64,000 bases of DNA from Bacteroidota bacterium (GTDB lineage: Bacteria > Bacteroidota > Bacteroidia > Chitinophagales > Chitinophagaceae). Under the pieces are notes generated by a model, which worked only from the letters and a program-made list of their open reading frames with translations, did not search any database and was not told where the DNA came from. Where the stretch lies: the NCBI GenBank assembly GCA_023430465.1, contig JAEZAM010000057.1:1-64000 (forward strand), in the 5' to 3' direction. Made by a program: the position numbers and the translations under genes. Shown in pieces: positions 25,987 to 34,885 of this stretch; position 1 is the stretch's first letter; each line of letters begins with the position of its first letter.

Positions 25987-26073
25987 ATGTAATCCATAAT
26001 TTCTTTCAGACGCTTAAAGGCAGGAAACCCGAGAGGGTTTTGCTTTTCCTCATCTTAATAGAAAGAAATTATG
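25987..26073 (+). promoter_or_regulatory. Structured leader (possible translational attenuator) of the ABC-F gene
   Basis: CATAATTTCTTTC at 25995-26007 is the perfect reverse complement of GAAAGAAATTATG at 26061-26073, which includes the ABC-F start codon and the bases just before it. Between them lies a second strong hairpin: AAGGCA (26017-26022) with TGCTTT (26041-26046), then AAACCC-GAGA-GGGTTT (26025-26040). Eight bases before the outer stem is a start-stop unit, ATG TAA (25987-25992). As drawn, the stem hides the initiation site. A ribosome held at the start-stop would cover the 5' arm and free it. The structure is seen; the mechanism is inferred from leader-controlled ABC-F resistance genes in Firmicutes. 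Confidence 0.6.
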
Positions 26074-27657
26074 CTTCTTTTACAGAACATTTCCTATTTG
26101 CATTTAAACAAAAAGCTGCTGTTCGATGGCATAAATCTGTCGGTAAACCGGCATGATAAAATTGCATTGATAGGCAACAATGGGTCAGGAAAATCGACCC
26201 TGCTGAAAATAATAGCAGCTGAACTCCAGCCTGCAAGTGGGTACATGACCATTCAGGCGAAGCCCTATTATGTGCCGCAAATTTTCGGACAATACAACCA
26301 CCTGAGCGTTGCCGAAGCATTGGGTATCGAAACAAAGCTGACTGCCCTCAGAAGTATTCTGGGCGGGTACGGAACAGAAGAAGCATACGCTTCCCTCGAT
26401 GATGACTGGACGATAGAAGAGCGCTGCCTGGCTGCGCTCAGGTACTGGCAGTTAACGGAGGTGGACCTGTCTCAAAAGTTGGAAACCCTGAGCGGTGGGC
26501 AAAAAACAAAAGTATTTCTGGCCGGTATATCAATCCAGCAGCCTGAGCTTGTTCTGCTGGACGAGCCAAGTAATCATCTGGACAGTTCAGGCCGACAGCT
26601 CTTACGTAAGTTCATTGAATCTGTAAAAAGCACATTGATTGTAGTGAGCCATGACAGAGCATTGCTAAATCTTCTTGGTACCGTTTGTGAGTTGGACAAA
26701 GACGGCATTTCGGTATATGGCGGCAACTTTCAGATTTACACAGAACAAAAGGGGTTGCGAATGGCGGCACTCGCACAGGATGTTCAGAACACCGAGAAAT
26801 CGCTCAGAAAAGCCAGGGAGAAACAGCGCGAGACAATGGAACGTCAACAACGACTAGACAATCGTGGCAAAGGGAAACAGGAAAAAGCAGGGATTGCAAA
26901 GATCATGATGAACACTCTACGTAATAAAGCTGAGAATAGCACCGCAAAATCAAAGGAGGTTCATGCTGAAAAGATAAGCGGTATATGGGAACAATTACAT
27001 GATCTCCGTTCGGCATTACCTGATCCTGACAGGATGAGGTTTGGATTTGAGGATTCTGGTTTACACCGGGGCAAGATTCTTTTCGATGCTCAACAGATCA
27101 ATGTTAGTTACACGGACCATAACTTATGGAAGAATAGCCTGACTTTTCAAATAAGAAGCGGCGAACGCATCGCTTTGAAAGGGGATAACGGCTCCGGCAA
27201 AACAACGTTGACTCAACTGATGTTAGGCAATCTCGAACCGCTTACCGGGAGCATTCATCGGGCAATCAATAAATCAGTTTATTTTGATCAGGACTATTCT
27301 TTGATTGACGATGATGTAACGGTCTATACTCAAGCCTGTCAATTCAATACATCTGCTTTACAGGAACATGAAATTAAAATCAGGCTAACCCGGTTTTTGT
27401 TTGGCAAAGAGGATTGGGATAAACCTTGCAAGGCGTTGAGTGGGGGAGAAAAAATGCGGCTATTGCTATGTTGCTTAACGATCAGTCAGCAATCCCCCGA
27501 CCTGATCGTTTTAGATGAGCCTACAAATAATTTAGACCTGCAAAATGTTGAAATTCTAACAAGCGCGATCAATGGATACTATGGTACACTGCTGGTTGTA
27601 TCACATGATGAAACTTTTCTGGAAGCTATAAATATTGAACGAACGATTCAGCTTTGA
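26071..27657 (+). CDS. ABC-F family ATPase, possible ribosome-protection protein
   Basis: 528 residues with two ABC domains and no membrane segment, as in ABC-F proteins that act on the ribosomal E-site. First domain: Walker A GNNGSGKST (near 37), signature LSGGQKTK (near 142), Walker B LVLLDEPSNHL. The linker (about 225-300) is highly charged and helical (KSLRKAREKQRETMERQQRL), the position of the antibiotic-resistance or P-site tRNA interaction motif. Second domain: GDNGSGKTT (near 371), LSGGEKMR (near 456), LIVLDEPTNNL. It is more AT-rich than neighbouring core genes, has degenerate direct repeats on both sides, and is preceded by a structured leader. Acquired, inducible drug tolerance is plausible but unproven. 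Confidence 0.9.
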   Translation: MLLLQNISYLHLNKKLLFDGINLSVNRHDKIALIGNNGSGKSTLLKIIAAELQPASGYMTIQAKPYYVPQIFGQYNHLSVAEALGIETKLTALRSILGGYGTEEAYASLDDDWTIEERCLAALRYWQLTEVDLSQKLETLSGGQKTKVFLAGISIQQPELVLLDEPSNHLDSSGRQLLRKFIESVKSTLIVVSHDRALLNLLGTVCELDKDGISVYGGNFQIYTEQKGLRMAALAQDVQNTEKSLRKAREKQRETMERQQRLDNRGKGKQEKAGIAKIMMNTLRNKAENSTAKSKEVHAEKISGIWEQLHDLRSALPDPDRMRFGFEDSGLHRGKILFDAQQINVSYTDHNLWKNSLTFQIRSGERIALKGDNGSGKTTLTQLMLGNLEPLTGSIHRAINKSVYFDQDYSLIDDDVTVYTQACQFNTSALQEHEIKIRLTRFLFGKEDWDKPCKALSGGEKMRLLLCCLTISQQSPDLIVLDEPTNNLDLQNVEILTSAINGYYGTLLVVSHDETFLEAINIERTIQL

Positions 27658-27749
27658 CGTAAGTGCGAAGTGCAGGTGAATCTTCACGATCGTTGACCGA
27701 GTACCCGCCTGCCCTGCTTGAGCTCTCATCTCACCCCCAGCCGCCTCAC

Positions 27750-28949
27750 TTAAATATCGTGTCCCAGTTTCGAGCGCTTGGTATCCAGGTATTTCTCGTT
27801 ATGGGGATTTGACTTTACCTTGATCGGAATGTTTTCAACGATCTCCAATCCATAGCCGATCAGTCCAACGCGTTTTTTTGGGTTATTACTCATCAGCCTG
27901 AGTTTGCTGACATTGAGTGCGCGCAGTATCTGGGCACCCACGCCGTAGTCACGTTGATCCATACCGAAGCCCAGGTGCAGATTTGCCTCTACGGTATCCA
28001 TGCCTTCTTCCTGCAGCCGATAGGCCTTCAGCTTGTTCAGCAGACCTATTCCCCTGCCCTCCTGGTTCATGTAAAGGATAACGCCTTTCCCTTCCTGCTG
28101 TACCATTTCCATGGCTTTTTGCAGTTGCTCGCCACAGTCGCAACGCAGCGACCCGAGGATATCCCCGGTAAAGCAGGAAGAGTGTACCCGGACCATCACT
28201 GGTTCATCCTTCGCCCATTCACCCTTGATCAGGGCGAGGTGTTCGTTCTGGGATGATTTTTCTTTGAAAGCAACGAGCTTGAATTCGCCGTATTTGGTGG
28301 GCATATCAACCCGTACGATCTCTTCGATCAGCGAATCGCTCTTCAGGCGATACTCGATCAGGTCTTTTATGCTGATGATCTTGAAATCAAATTTTTTGGC
28401 CACTTCCAGCAGTTCGGGGAGACGCGCCATGGTGCCGTCGTCGTTCATGATCTCCACCAGCACACCACCGTATGGCGGGGGAAAGCCGGCAAGGCGGGCA
28501 AGGTCGACGGTCGCTTCGGTGTGACCCGCGCGGCGGAGGACACCACCTTTTTTAGCCCGGAGGGGGAAAATATGGCCGGGACGGCCAAGATCCCGGACAT
28601 CAACAAAGGGATCGATTAGCGCCTGGATGGTCTTTGCCCGGTCGTGGGCGCTGATACCCGTGGTGCAGCCATGCCCAAGAAGGTCTACTGAGACGGTGAA
28701 CGCGGTTTCGTGGAGGGCGGTGTTGTTGCTGACCATCAGGTCCAGCCCCAGCTCGTCGCAGCGTTCCTCCGGGAGAGGAACGCAGATCAGCCCGCGGCCA
28801 TGTTTGCTCATGAAGTTCACCACTTCCGGGGTGATAGTGGCAGCGGCGGCAATGAAATCGCCCTCATTTTCACGGTCTTCGTCATCCACAACGATCACAA
28901 TCCTGCCATTCCTGATATCCACAATCGCCTCATCGATAGGGTCGAACAT
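27750..28949 (-). CDS. ribBA: RibBA: DHBP synthase / GTP cyclohydrolase II
   Basis: 399 residues. It is bifunctional, supplying both precursors of riboflavin. The N-terminal RibB domain (1-200) has DDEDRENEGDF, CTTGISAHDRAKTI and AGHTEATVDLARLAG. The C-terminal RibA domain has the zinc site SSCFTGDILGSLRCDCGEQL and the catalytic stretch YMNQEGRGIGLLNKLKAY. Both look intact, including the GTP-binding region EANLHLGFGMDQRDYG. No FMN riboswitch is visible upstream. A TACCTTTG -7 box lies 16 bp before the ATG. Single-gene transcript. Confidence 0.98.
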   Translation of the reverse strand: MFDPIDEAIVDIRNGRIVIVVDDEDRENEGDFIAAAATITPEVVNFMSKHGRGLICVPLPEERCDELGLDLMVSNNTALHETAFTVSVDLLGHGCTTGISAHDRAKTIQALIDPFVDVRDLGRPGHIFPLRAKKGGVLRRAGHTEATVDLARLAGFPPPYGGVLVEIMNDDGTMARLPELLEVAKKFDFKIISIKDLIEYRLKSDSLIEEIVRVDMPTKYGEFKLVAFKEKSSQNEHLALIKGEWAKDEPVMVRVHSSCFTGDILGSLRCDCGEQLQKAMEMVQQEGKGVILYMNQEGRGIGLLNKLKAYRLQEEGMDTVEANLHLGFGMDQRDYGVGAQILRALNVSKLRLMSNNPKKRVGLIGYGLEIVENIPIKVKSNPHNEKYLDTKRSKLGHDI

Positions 28950-28964
28950 ACATTTTGATTTTTA

Positions 28965-28972
28965 CAAAGGTA
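28965..28972 (-). promoter_or_regulatory. -7 element of ribBA
   Basis: On the minus strand TACCTTTG matches TAnnTTTG and sits 16 bp upstream of the start codon, implying a very short leader. Confidence 0.45.
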
Positions 28973-29135
28973 GAACATTTCCAGGGCGGGAAAAGTTTAG
29001 CACCGGGGCAGCGGGGATATACAAAAATGTGTCCATATAAAAGCCTAGTAGACAATGATAATTTGTTAATATTTGGCTACATTTATTTTTGAATTATTCC
29101 CTTTCTTTGCACCCAATCACGTAAACTAAACTAAT

Positions 29136-32100
29136 ATGCTAAAGAGAATTTTGTTCTTTATTGCGGTTCTATTGGTAGCCGGCTCGGTTTCCGGGCAGGT
29201 GACCACGAGCAGTATGAGTGGAACTGTAAGGCGCGGTACAGGAGCGACGGATGTGCTGGCAGGCGCCACCATCACTGCGGTGCATCAACCATCGGGCACG
29301 CAATACTCGGCGATCTCCCAGACCAGCGGTCGTTTTTCCATCCCTAATATGCGCGTCGGCGGCCCCTATCATGTAGAGGTATCTTTTGTGGGATTTGAAA
29401 CACAAAAATTCGACGATGTCACCCTTCGCCTCGCCGAGGATTATGTCCTGAACGTTCAACTGTCTGAAGCAGGTACTACGCTGGCCGCAGTAGCGGTTAC
29501 AGCAGGTAGAAGGAACCCGATCCTGAACTCTGGCCGGACAGGTGCCGTAACCAATCTCGGCCGCCGCGACATTGAACGACTTCCTTCCGTTACACGTAAT
29601 ATCAATGATCTCACCAGGGCTACCCCTCAGGCAAATGGTGCCGCTGTAGCGGGTGGTAACTACCGTCAGAACAACTTCACAATTGACGGCTCTGATTTTA
29701 ATAACAGTTTCGGTATCGGTACCAACCTGCCAGCAGGTGGCGCACCGATCTCCCTCGATGCCCTGGAAGAAATCTCCGTTAGCATCACTCCATTTGATAT
29801 CCGCCAGTCTGGCTTCATCGGTAGTTCCATCAATGCGGTAACACGCGCAGGTACTAACACCTTCTCCGGTTCCGTATACCGCTACTGGAGATCAGAAAAA
29901 CAACAGGGTGATAAAGTCGGCAAACAGGAATTTGTGAGACCTCCGTTCGAATTCGAACAGATCGGATTCCGTATCGGTGGACCAATCATCAAGAACAAAT
30001 TGTTCTTTTTCCTGAACTACGAAACAGAGAATCAGCCTAAGCAGGTTCAGACAAACGTAGCTGCCACTGCCCTCTCCGGCCCCGGATCTTTTGGTTCAGC
30101 ACCAAACATCTCCCGGCCACTGGCTTCCGAGCTCGATGAGATCAGCAATTACCTGCGTACAAACTACGGATACGAAACCGGTCCTTATGACAATTACAAC
30201 ACCGAGATCGAAAGAACAAAGATCATGGGTCGTATCGACTGGAACATCAATAACCGCAACAGGCTCGTATTGCGGTACAGCCAGGTAGAAGGTGGTGAAC
30301 CAAACCCCATCTCTACATCTACCAGCGGTTCCAACTTCAGCTTCCCTTCTGGTCTTGGTCGTGTAACCAACCAGCACATGTGGTACAAGAACTCCAACTA
30401 CTTCCAGGGTGCAAACTTCTACTCTGGTGCGGTGGAGCTGACCTCACAGATCGGCAAGCGTTTCTCCAATACCTTTCGCGGTACATACACCTACCAGGAT
30501 GACTCCCGTGAGTCTGACAGCCAGGTGTTCCCGCTCGTTGATATCCTGAAAGATGGCGCCGCGTTCGTAACCTTTGGTTATGAGCCATTCTCCCGCGGTA
30601 ACCTCCGCCAGGTAAAAACCTACTCTGTAGTTGATAACCTTACCTGGACCGCCGGTAAGCACAACTTCCTCGTCGGTGGCCAGTTTGAAACCAGCAAAAC
30701 CGTAAATGGTTTTCAGCGTTTCGCTACCAGCTACTATGTATTCAATTCATGGGAGGATTTCACCAGTGGTGCAAGCGCGATCAACTTCGCCCAGACGTAT
30801 TCACTGGCTCCAAATTTTGAACAATCATTCCCCAGCTTCAAGTTTACCCAGTATTCACTCTATGGCCAGGATGAAATCGCCTTCAACAGGAAGTTCCGAC
30901 TCACTGTTGGTCTGAGAGCTGACCTTCCAACTTACCCAAGTGTGGATGAAGTAAAAACACACCCCCTGGTGGAAGGACTGACCTTTGCCAATGGTGTTAA
31001 GATCAATACAGGCGTACTTCCAAAGAAACGCATCCTCTGGTCTCCACGGATTGGCTTCAACTATGATGTAAACGGCGATCGTTCTCTCCAGCTCCGTGGT
31101 GGTACAGGTATCTTTACCGGTCGTATCCCTTTTGTATGGATCGTGAGCCAGTCGACAGATGCAAACATGCTGCAGATCACAGAAGGTATCAACAACCCCG
31201 GCAACAGACCATTTAATCCAGATCCTACCGCTTACCGCCCTGCTACCGTGCCTCCTGCAGGTACTGTGATAGGTGGTACTATCAGCGCCATGGATCCAAA
31301 CTTCCGCTTCCCTCAAACCTGGAAGACGAGTCTTGGTCTTGATACGCGTCTCGGTGCCGGATTCATCTTCACCCTGGAAGCGATCTACAACAAGGATCTT
31401 CAAACAGCGCTCTTCACAAACGTGAACCTGAATAACCCTGCTCCACTGAACGTAGCCGGCTATCCTGACACACGTAATATCTACGGTGCAACCAACACTA
31501 CCAGGTTTGTTAACCCGCTGACATCAGCAGGTCAACCCAGCCCAACTGGTACACAGGCACTGAATGCAACCGTGATCGGCAATGGTAAAAAAGGTCACTA
31601 CTTCTCTCTGAGTGCGAAGATTGAAAAACAATTCAGCAAAGGCCTCTCTGGTTTTGTAGCTTATACCAAATCATATGCAAACAACCTGTATGATGGTTCC
31701 GGTGACCAGCCTTTGAGCGCATGGCAGCTTACTACCAGCGTAAATGGTACCAATACACCAACACTGGGCTATGCAGGGTTTATCGTACCTGATCGTATCT
31801 CTGCGTCAATCAGCTACAGAAGAGAATACCTGAAACATCTCGGTACTACTATTTCCCTGTTCTATAACGGTGGCAGCGATGGCCGCTTCTCCTATGTATA
31901 CGGTGCTGACTTCAACCGCGATGGGTACAACGGTAACGACCTTATCTACATTCCAAAAGACGCTTCTGAGATCACGTTTGTACCAAAAACCGTTAACGGT
32001 GTAACGTACAGCGCACAGGAACAAAGCGATCTTTTCTTCCAGTATGTAGAGCAGGATAAATACCTGAGCAAGCACAAAGGACAGTATGCCGAGCGTAACG

Positions 32101-32435
32101 GTGGCCGTTACCCCTGGAGAAATCAGCTTGATGCAAAACTGCTGCAGGACCTGTTTATCAATATTGGTAAAAACAGGAACACTATCCAGTTCAGCGTTGA
32201 CGTATTCAACTTCGGTAACCTCCTGAACAGCAATTGGGGTAAAGTGAAGACACTGAACACGCCTTCACTGCTTGTTCCTCAGAACCAGAACAGCCTTGTA
32301 CCAGGTGGCAACGTCAGACCAACGTTCCAACTGGCTACAGACAGAAATGGCCTGGTAACAAGTACCTTCCGCAACAACGTAAGTATCATTTCCACTTACT
32401 ACATGCAGTTTGGTCTCCGCTACCTGTTCAACTAA
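29136..32435 (+). CDS. Oar-like TonB-dependent outer-membrane receptor
   Basis: 1099 residues. A signal peptide (MLKRILFFIAVLLVAGSVSG) is followed by a carboxypeptidase-regulatory-like domain (about 25-110, with GRFSIPNMRVGGPYHVEVSF). Then come a plug-like domain (about 125-235, with NNFTIDGSDFNNSFG and SINAVTRAGTN) and a large beta-barrel ending YMQFGLRYLFN. Oar-like proteins are abundant outer-membrane proteins in Bacteroidota and Myxococcus. The ligand is unknown; a classical SusD partner is absent, so it is not a SusCD system. The gene has its own upstream region (TTTCTTTG at 29102) and a strong terminator after it. Codon choice looks biased toward C-ending codons, consistent with high expression (impression, not calculated). 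Confidence 0.92.
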   Translation: MLKRILFFIAVLLVAGSVSGQVTTSSMSGTVRRGTGATDVLAGATITAVHQPSGTQYSAISQTSGRFSIPNMRVGGPYHVEVSFVGFETQKFDDVTLRLAEDYVLNVQLSEAGTTLAAVAVTAGRRNPILNSGRTGAVTNLGRRDIERLPSVTRNINDLTRATPQANGAAVAGGNYRQNNFTIDGSDFNNSFGIGTNLPAGGAPISLDALEEISVSITPFDIRQSGFIGSSINAVTRAGTNTFSGSVYRYWRSEKQQGDKVGKQEFVRPPFEFEQIGFRIGGPIIKNKLFFFLNYETENQPKQVQTNVAATALSGPGSFGSAPNISRPLASELDEISNYLRTNYGYETGPYDNYNTEIERTKIMGRIDWNINNRNRLVLRYSQVEGGEPNPISTSTSGSNFSFPSGLGRVTNQHMWYKNSNYFQGANFYSGAVELTSQIGKRFSNTFRGTYTYQDDSRESDSQVFPLVDILKDGAAFVTFGYEPFSRGNLRQVKTYSVVDNLTWTAGKHNFLVGGQFETSKTVNGFQRFATSYYVFNSWEDFTSGASAINFAQTYSLAPNFEQSFPSFKFTQYSLYGQDEIAFNRKFRLTVGLRADLPTYPSVDEVKTHPLVEGLTFANGVKINTGVLPKKRILWSPRIGFNYDVNGDRSLQLRGGTGIFTGRIPFVWIVSQSTDANMLQITEGINNPGNRPFNPDPTAYRPATVPPAGTVIGGTISAMDPNFRFPQTWKTSLGLDTRLGAGFIFTLEAIYNKDLQTALFTNVNLNNPAPLNVAGYPDTRNIYGATNTTRFVNPLTSAGQPSPTGTQALNATVIGNGKKGHYFSLSAKIEKQFSKGLSGFVAYTKSYANNLYDGSGDQPLSAWQLTTSVNGTNTPTLGYAGFIVPDRISASISYRREYLKHLGTTISLFYNGGSDGRFSYVYGADFNRDGYNGNDLIYIPKDASEITFVPKTVNGVTYSAQEQSDLFFQYVEQDKYLSKHKGQYAERNGGRYPWRNQLDAKLLQDLFINIGKNRNTIQFSVDVFNFGNLLNSNWGKVKTLNTPSLLVPQNQNSLVPGGNVRPTFQLATDRNGLVTSTFRNNVSIISTYYMQFGLRYLFN

Positions 32436-32455
32436 GCAACTTATTTGCAACATAT

Positions 32456-32499
32456 CAACACGTCCCGTTCCACATTGATGGATCGGGGCGTGTTGTTTT
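32456..32499 (+). terminator. Terminator of the Oar-like receptor gene
   Basis: CAACACGTCCCG pairs with CGGGGCGTGTTG around a 16-base loop, followed by TTTT. Confidence 0.75.
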
Positions 32500-32567
32500 A
32501 GGGAAGTGGTGATGAGGAAAAAGCGGTGTAGCTGCGTGCTGGGAACGGCTTTCTGGAGAGGTGGCGT

Positions 32568-32638
32568 AAAAGGTTGTCAACCTTTTGAAGGTTGACAACT
32601 TTCGATTTTGCGTAGTTTAGACGGCATCTGAACCGTCT
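32568..32638. repeat. REP-like double hairpin
   Basis: AAAGGTTGTCAACCTT and AAGGTTGACAACTTT (32568-32602) form a near-perfect inverted repeat with one base missing. Sixteen bases on, AGACGG..CCGTCT (32619-32638) forms a second stem. It lies in the 323-bp gap between the receptor terminator and the carboxylase gene, which otherwise holds only the carboxylase promoter. Confidence 0.65.
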
Positions 32639-32727
32639 CGCACCCACCCTTCATCCACTTTTTTCACCAATCTCCACCCATTCCCTCTCCTGCCGTTTTT
32701 TGACTACCGCACCAGGTCTCCGATAGT

Positions 32728-32735
32728 TATCTTTG
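32728..32735 (+). promoter_or_regulatory. -7 element of the acyl-CoA carboxylase gene
   Basis: TATCTTTG, an exact TAnnTTTG match, lies 23 bp before the ATG. The nearest upstream TTG (32700) is 25 bp away, slightly long. Confidence 0.5.
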
Positions 32736-32758
32736 TTGGAATACAAAAGCAAGCCTCA

Positions 32759-34399
32759 ATGAATCCGGACTTCAAACGAAATGATGAAACCCTGACCAAC
32801 CTGCTCCGTGAACGGAACAGTAAGCTGGAAAAGATCTTTCCTGGTGGCGGTAAAAAATCCATCGATAAGCAACATGAAAAGAATAAACTTACTCCCAGGG
32901 AACGGATCGATTACCTCGTAGACCGGGACAAACCGTTTATCGAGCTGGGCGCTTTCGCGGGGTATGAAATGTATGAGGAGCAGGGTGGCTGCCCGGCGGG
33001 CGGCACAGTAGCCGGCATGGGATATGTGAGCGGCAGACAGTGTATCATCGTGGCCAACGATCAGACGGTCAAGGCCGGTGCCTGGTTTCCCATAACAGGA
33101 AAAAAGAACCTGCGACTGCAGGAGATCGCCATGGAGAACCATCTTCCAATAATTTACCTGGTAGACAGCGCCGGCGTATTCCTGCCTATGCAGGACGAGA
33201 TATTTCCCGATAAAGAACATTTCGGGCGGATGTTCCGGAACAATGCCCGGATGAGTGCCATGGGTATAACCCAGATCGCTGCGGTCATGGGAGCCTGCGT
33301 AGCGGGTGGAGCATACCTGCCCATCATGAGCGATGAAACGCTGATGGTTGAAAACAACGGCTCCATTTTCCTGGCAGGCCCTTACCTCGTGAAAGCCGCG
33401 ATCGGTGAAGACATAGATGCCGAAACATTGGGTGGCGCAGTGACGCACACCGAGATCTCGGGCATCGCAGATTATAAATTCAAGACCGAGCAGGAATGCA
33501 TGGATCATATTAAAAATATGATGTCCATGCTGGCCGCACCGGCCAATGCGGGTTTCGACCGGATCAAGACAGAGGCACCTGCAAAACCCGCCAAAGAACT
33601 CTACGGTGTATTCCCGGGTGATGGAAAACCTTATGATATAGTTGATGTCATTGACCGGATCGTGGACGGAGATGGCAAGGGTGCGAGCTCATTTGAACAA
33701 TTCAAGGAAGACTATGGCAAAACCATTGTTTGTGGCTATGCCCGCATCGAGGGCTGGGCTGTGGGCATTGTGGCCAACCAGCGAAAGATCGTCAAGAGCC
33801 GCCGCGGTGAAATGCAGATGGGCGGTGTAATCTATAACGACAGTGCCGATAAGGCTGCCCGTTTTATCATGAACTGTAACCAAAAGAAAATCCCGCTGGT
33901 CTTCCTGCAGGATGTGACAGGCTTCATGGTAGGCAGTCGCAGTGAACATGCAGGCATCATCAAGGATGGCGCAAAGCTGGTAAATGCCGTCGCCAACTCG
34001 ATCGTCCCAAAGATCACCATCATCATCGGCAATTCATATGGAGCTGGCAATTATGCCATGTGCGGCAAGGCCTATGATCCAAGATTCATCTATGCCTGGC
34101 CAACAGCAAAGATCGCGGTGATGGGTGGCGAACAGGCAGCCCGCACCCTTCTCCAGATCCAGGTGGCCGCCATGAAAGCCAAAGGTCAACTGGTCAGCGC
34201 TGAAGAAGAATCTGCTTTACTGAATGATATCAAGGGAAAATATGAAAAACAAACCTCACCCTATTATGCCGCCGCCAGGCTCTGGGTGGATGATATCATA
34301 GACCCACTCGATACGCGGCGTATTATTTCCGAAGGCATTCATGCAGCGAACCATCAACCTCTAAACAATCCTTTCAGCCTGGGTGTATTCCAGGTCTGA
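32759..34399 (+). CDS. Acyl-CoA carboxylase, carboxyltransferase (beta) subunit
   Basis: 546 residues with both crotonase-like halves of the carboxyltransferase domain. Motifs include CPAGGTVAGMGYVSGR, DSAGVFLPMQDEIFPD, GACVAGGAYLPIMSDE, the second-half FLQDVTGFMVGSRSEHAGI, and NSYGAGNYAMCGKAYDPRF with MGGEQAARTL. The pattern with 'FLPMQ' and 'GRMFRNNARMSAMGI' resembles methylcrotonyl-CoA carboxylase beta, but propionyl- or acetyl-CoA use cannot be excluded. It transfers carboxyl from biotin to acyl-CoA in leucine or odd-chain catabolism. The biotin-carboxylase partner is not in the window. rnhA follows 9 bp later. Confidence 0.93.
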   Translation: MNPDFKRNDETLTNLLRERNSKLEKIFPGGGKKSIDKQHEKNKLTPRERIDYLVDRDKPFIELGAFAGYEMYEEQGGCPAGGTVAGMGYVSGRQCIIVANDQTVKAGAWFPITGKKNLRLQEIAMENHLPIIYLVDSAGVFLPMQDEIFPDKEHFGRMFRNNARMSAMGITQIAAVMGACVAGGAYLPIMSDETLMVENNGSIFLAGPYLVKAAIGEDIDAETLGGAVTHTEISGIADYKFKTEQECMDHIKNMMSMLAAPANAGFDRIKTEAPAKPAKELYGVFPGDGKPYDIVDVIDRIVDGDGKGASSFEQFKEDYGKTIVCGYARIEGWAVGIVANQRKIVKSRRGEMQMGGVIYNDSADKAARFIMNCNQKKIPLVFLQDVTGFMVGSRSEHAGIIKDGAKLVNAVANSIVPKITIIIGNSYGAGNYAMCGKAYDPRFIYAWPTAKIAVMGGEQAARTLLQIQVAAMKAKGQLVSAEEESALLNDIKGKYEKQTSPYYAAARLWVDDIIDPLDTRRIISEGIHAANHQPLNNPFSLGVFQV

Positions 34400-34408
34400 C
34401 ATGTTAAT

Positions 34409-34882
34409 ATGCACGATGTTATTACCATTTACACGGATGGATCTTCCCGCGGCAATCCCGGCCCCGGTGGCTATGGCACGATCCTCATGGCCGGTCCCCA
34501 CCGGAAAGAGCTTTCGCAGGGATACCGCCGTACCACCAACAACCGGATGGAGCTTATGGCCGTCATCGCCGGACTGGAAGCCCTGAAAAAAGAAGGGATG
34601 AATATCACCGTCTACTCCGACAGCCAGTATGTTGTGAAAGCAGTGGAACAGGGCTGGCTGAAAAAATGGATTGCAACGGATTTTCGCGGTGGCAAAAAAA
34701 ACAGGGATCTCTGGACAAAATTCTATCATCTCTCCCGTAAGCATACCATAAAGTTTGTATGGGTGAAAGGTCATGCCGATAACCCATTGAACAACCGGTG
34801 TGATGAACTTGCCACGGCGGCCGCTGACGGAAAAAACCTGATCGTTGATCAGGGATTCGAAGAACAGCCCAAACTACTTTAG
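34409..34882 (+). CDS. rnhA: Ribonuclease HI
   Basis: 157 residues, standard size. It degrades RNA in RNA-DNA hybrids (Okazaki primers, R-loops). The DEDD metal-binding set is visible: Asp10 in IYTDGSSRGNPGPGG, Glu48 in NNRMELMAV, Asp71 in VYSDSQYVV and the Asp of NNRCDELA. The basic handle KKWIATDFRGGKKN is also present. It sits between the carboxylase (9 bp upstream) and the Dph6-like gene (3 bp downstream), so probably one transcript. Confidence 0.97.
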   Translation: MHDVITIYTDGSSRGNPGPGGYGTILMAGPHRKELSQGYRRTTNNRMELMAVIAGLEALKKEGMNITVYSDSQYVVKAVEQGWLKKWIATDFRGGKKNRDLWTKFYHLSRKHTIKFVWVKGHADNPLNNRCDELATAAADGKNLIVDQGFEEQPKLL

Positions 34883-34885
34883 ATC

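Noticed and set aside
28111..29040. Two 137-residue plus-strand frames opposite ribBA
   Set aside because: Antisense to invariant RibBA motifs; Ser/Arg-rich shadow composition.
28950..29060. FMN riboswitch upstream of ribBA
   Set aside because: The conserved RFN-element blocks are absent and the predicted leader is too short.
29136..32435. Oar-like receptor as part of a SusCD polysaccharide locus
   Set aside because: No susD homologue or glycoside hydrolase next to it; the next genes are metabolic.
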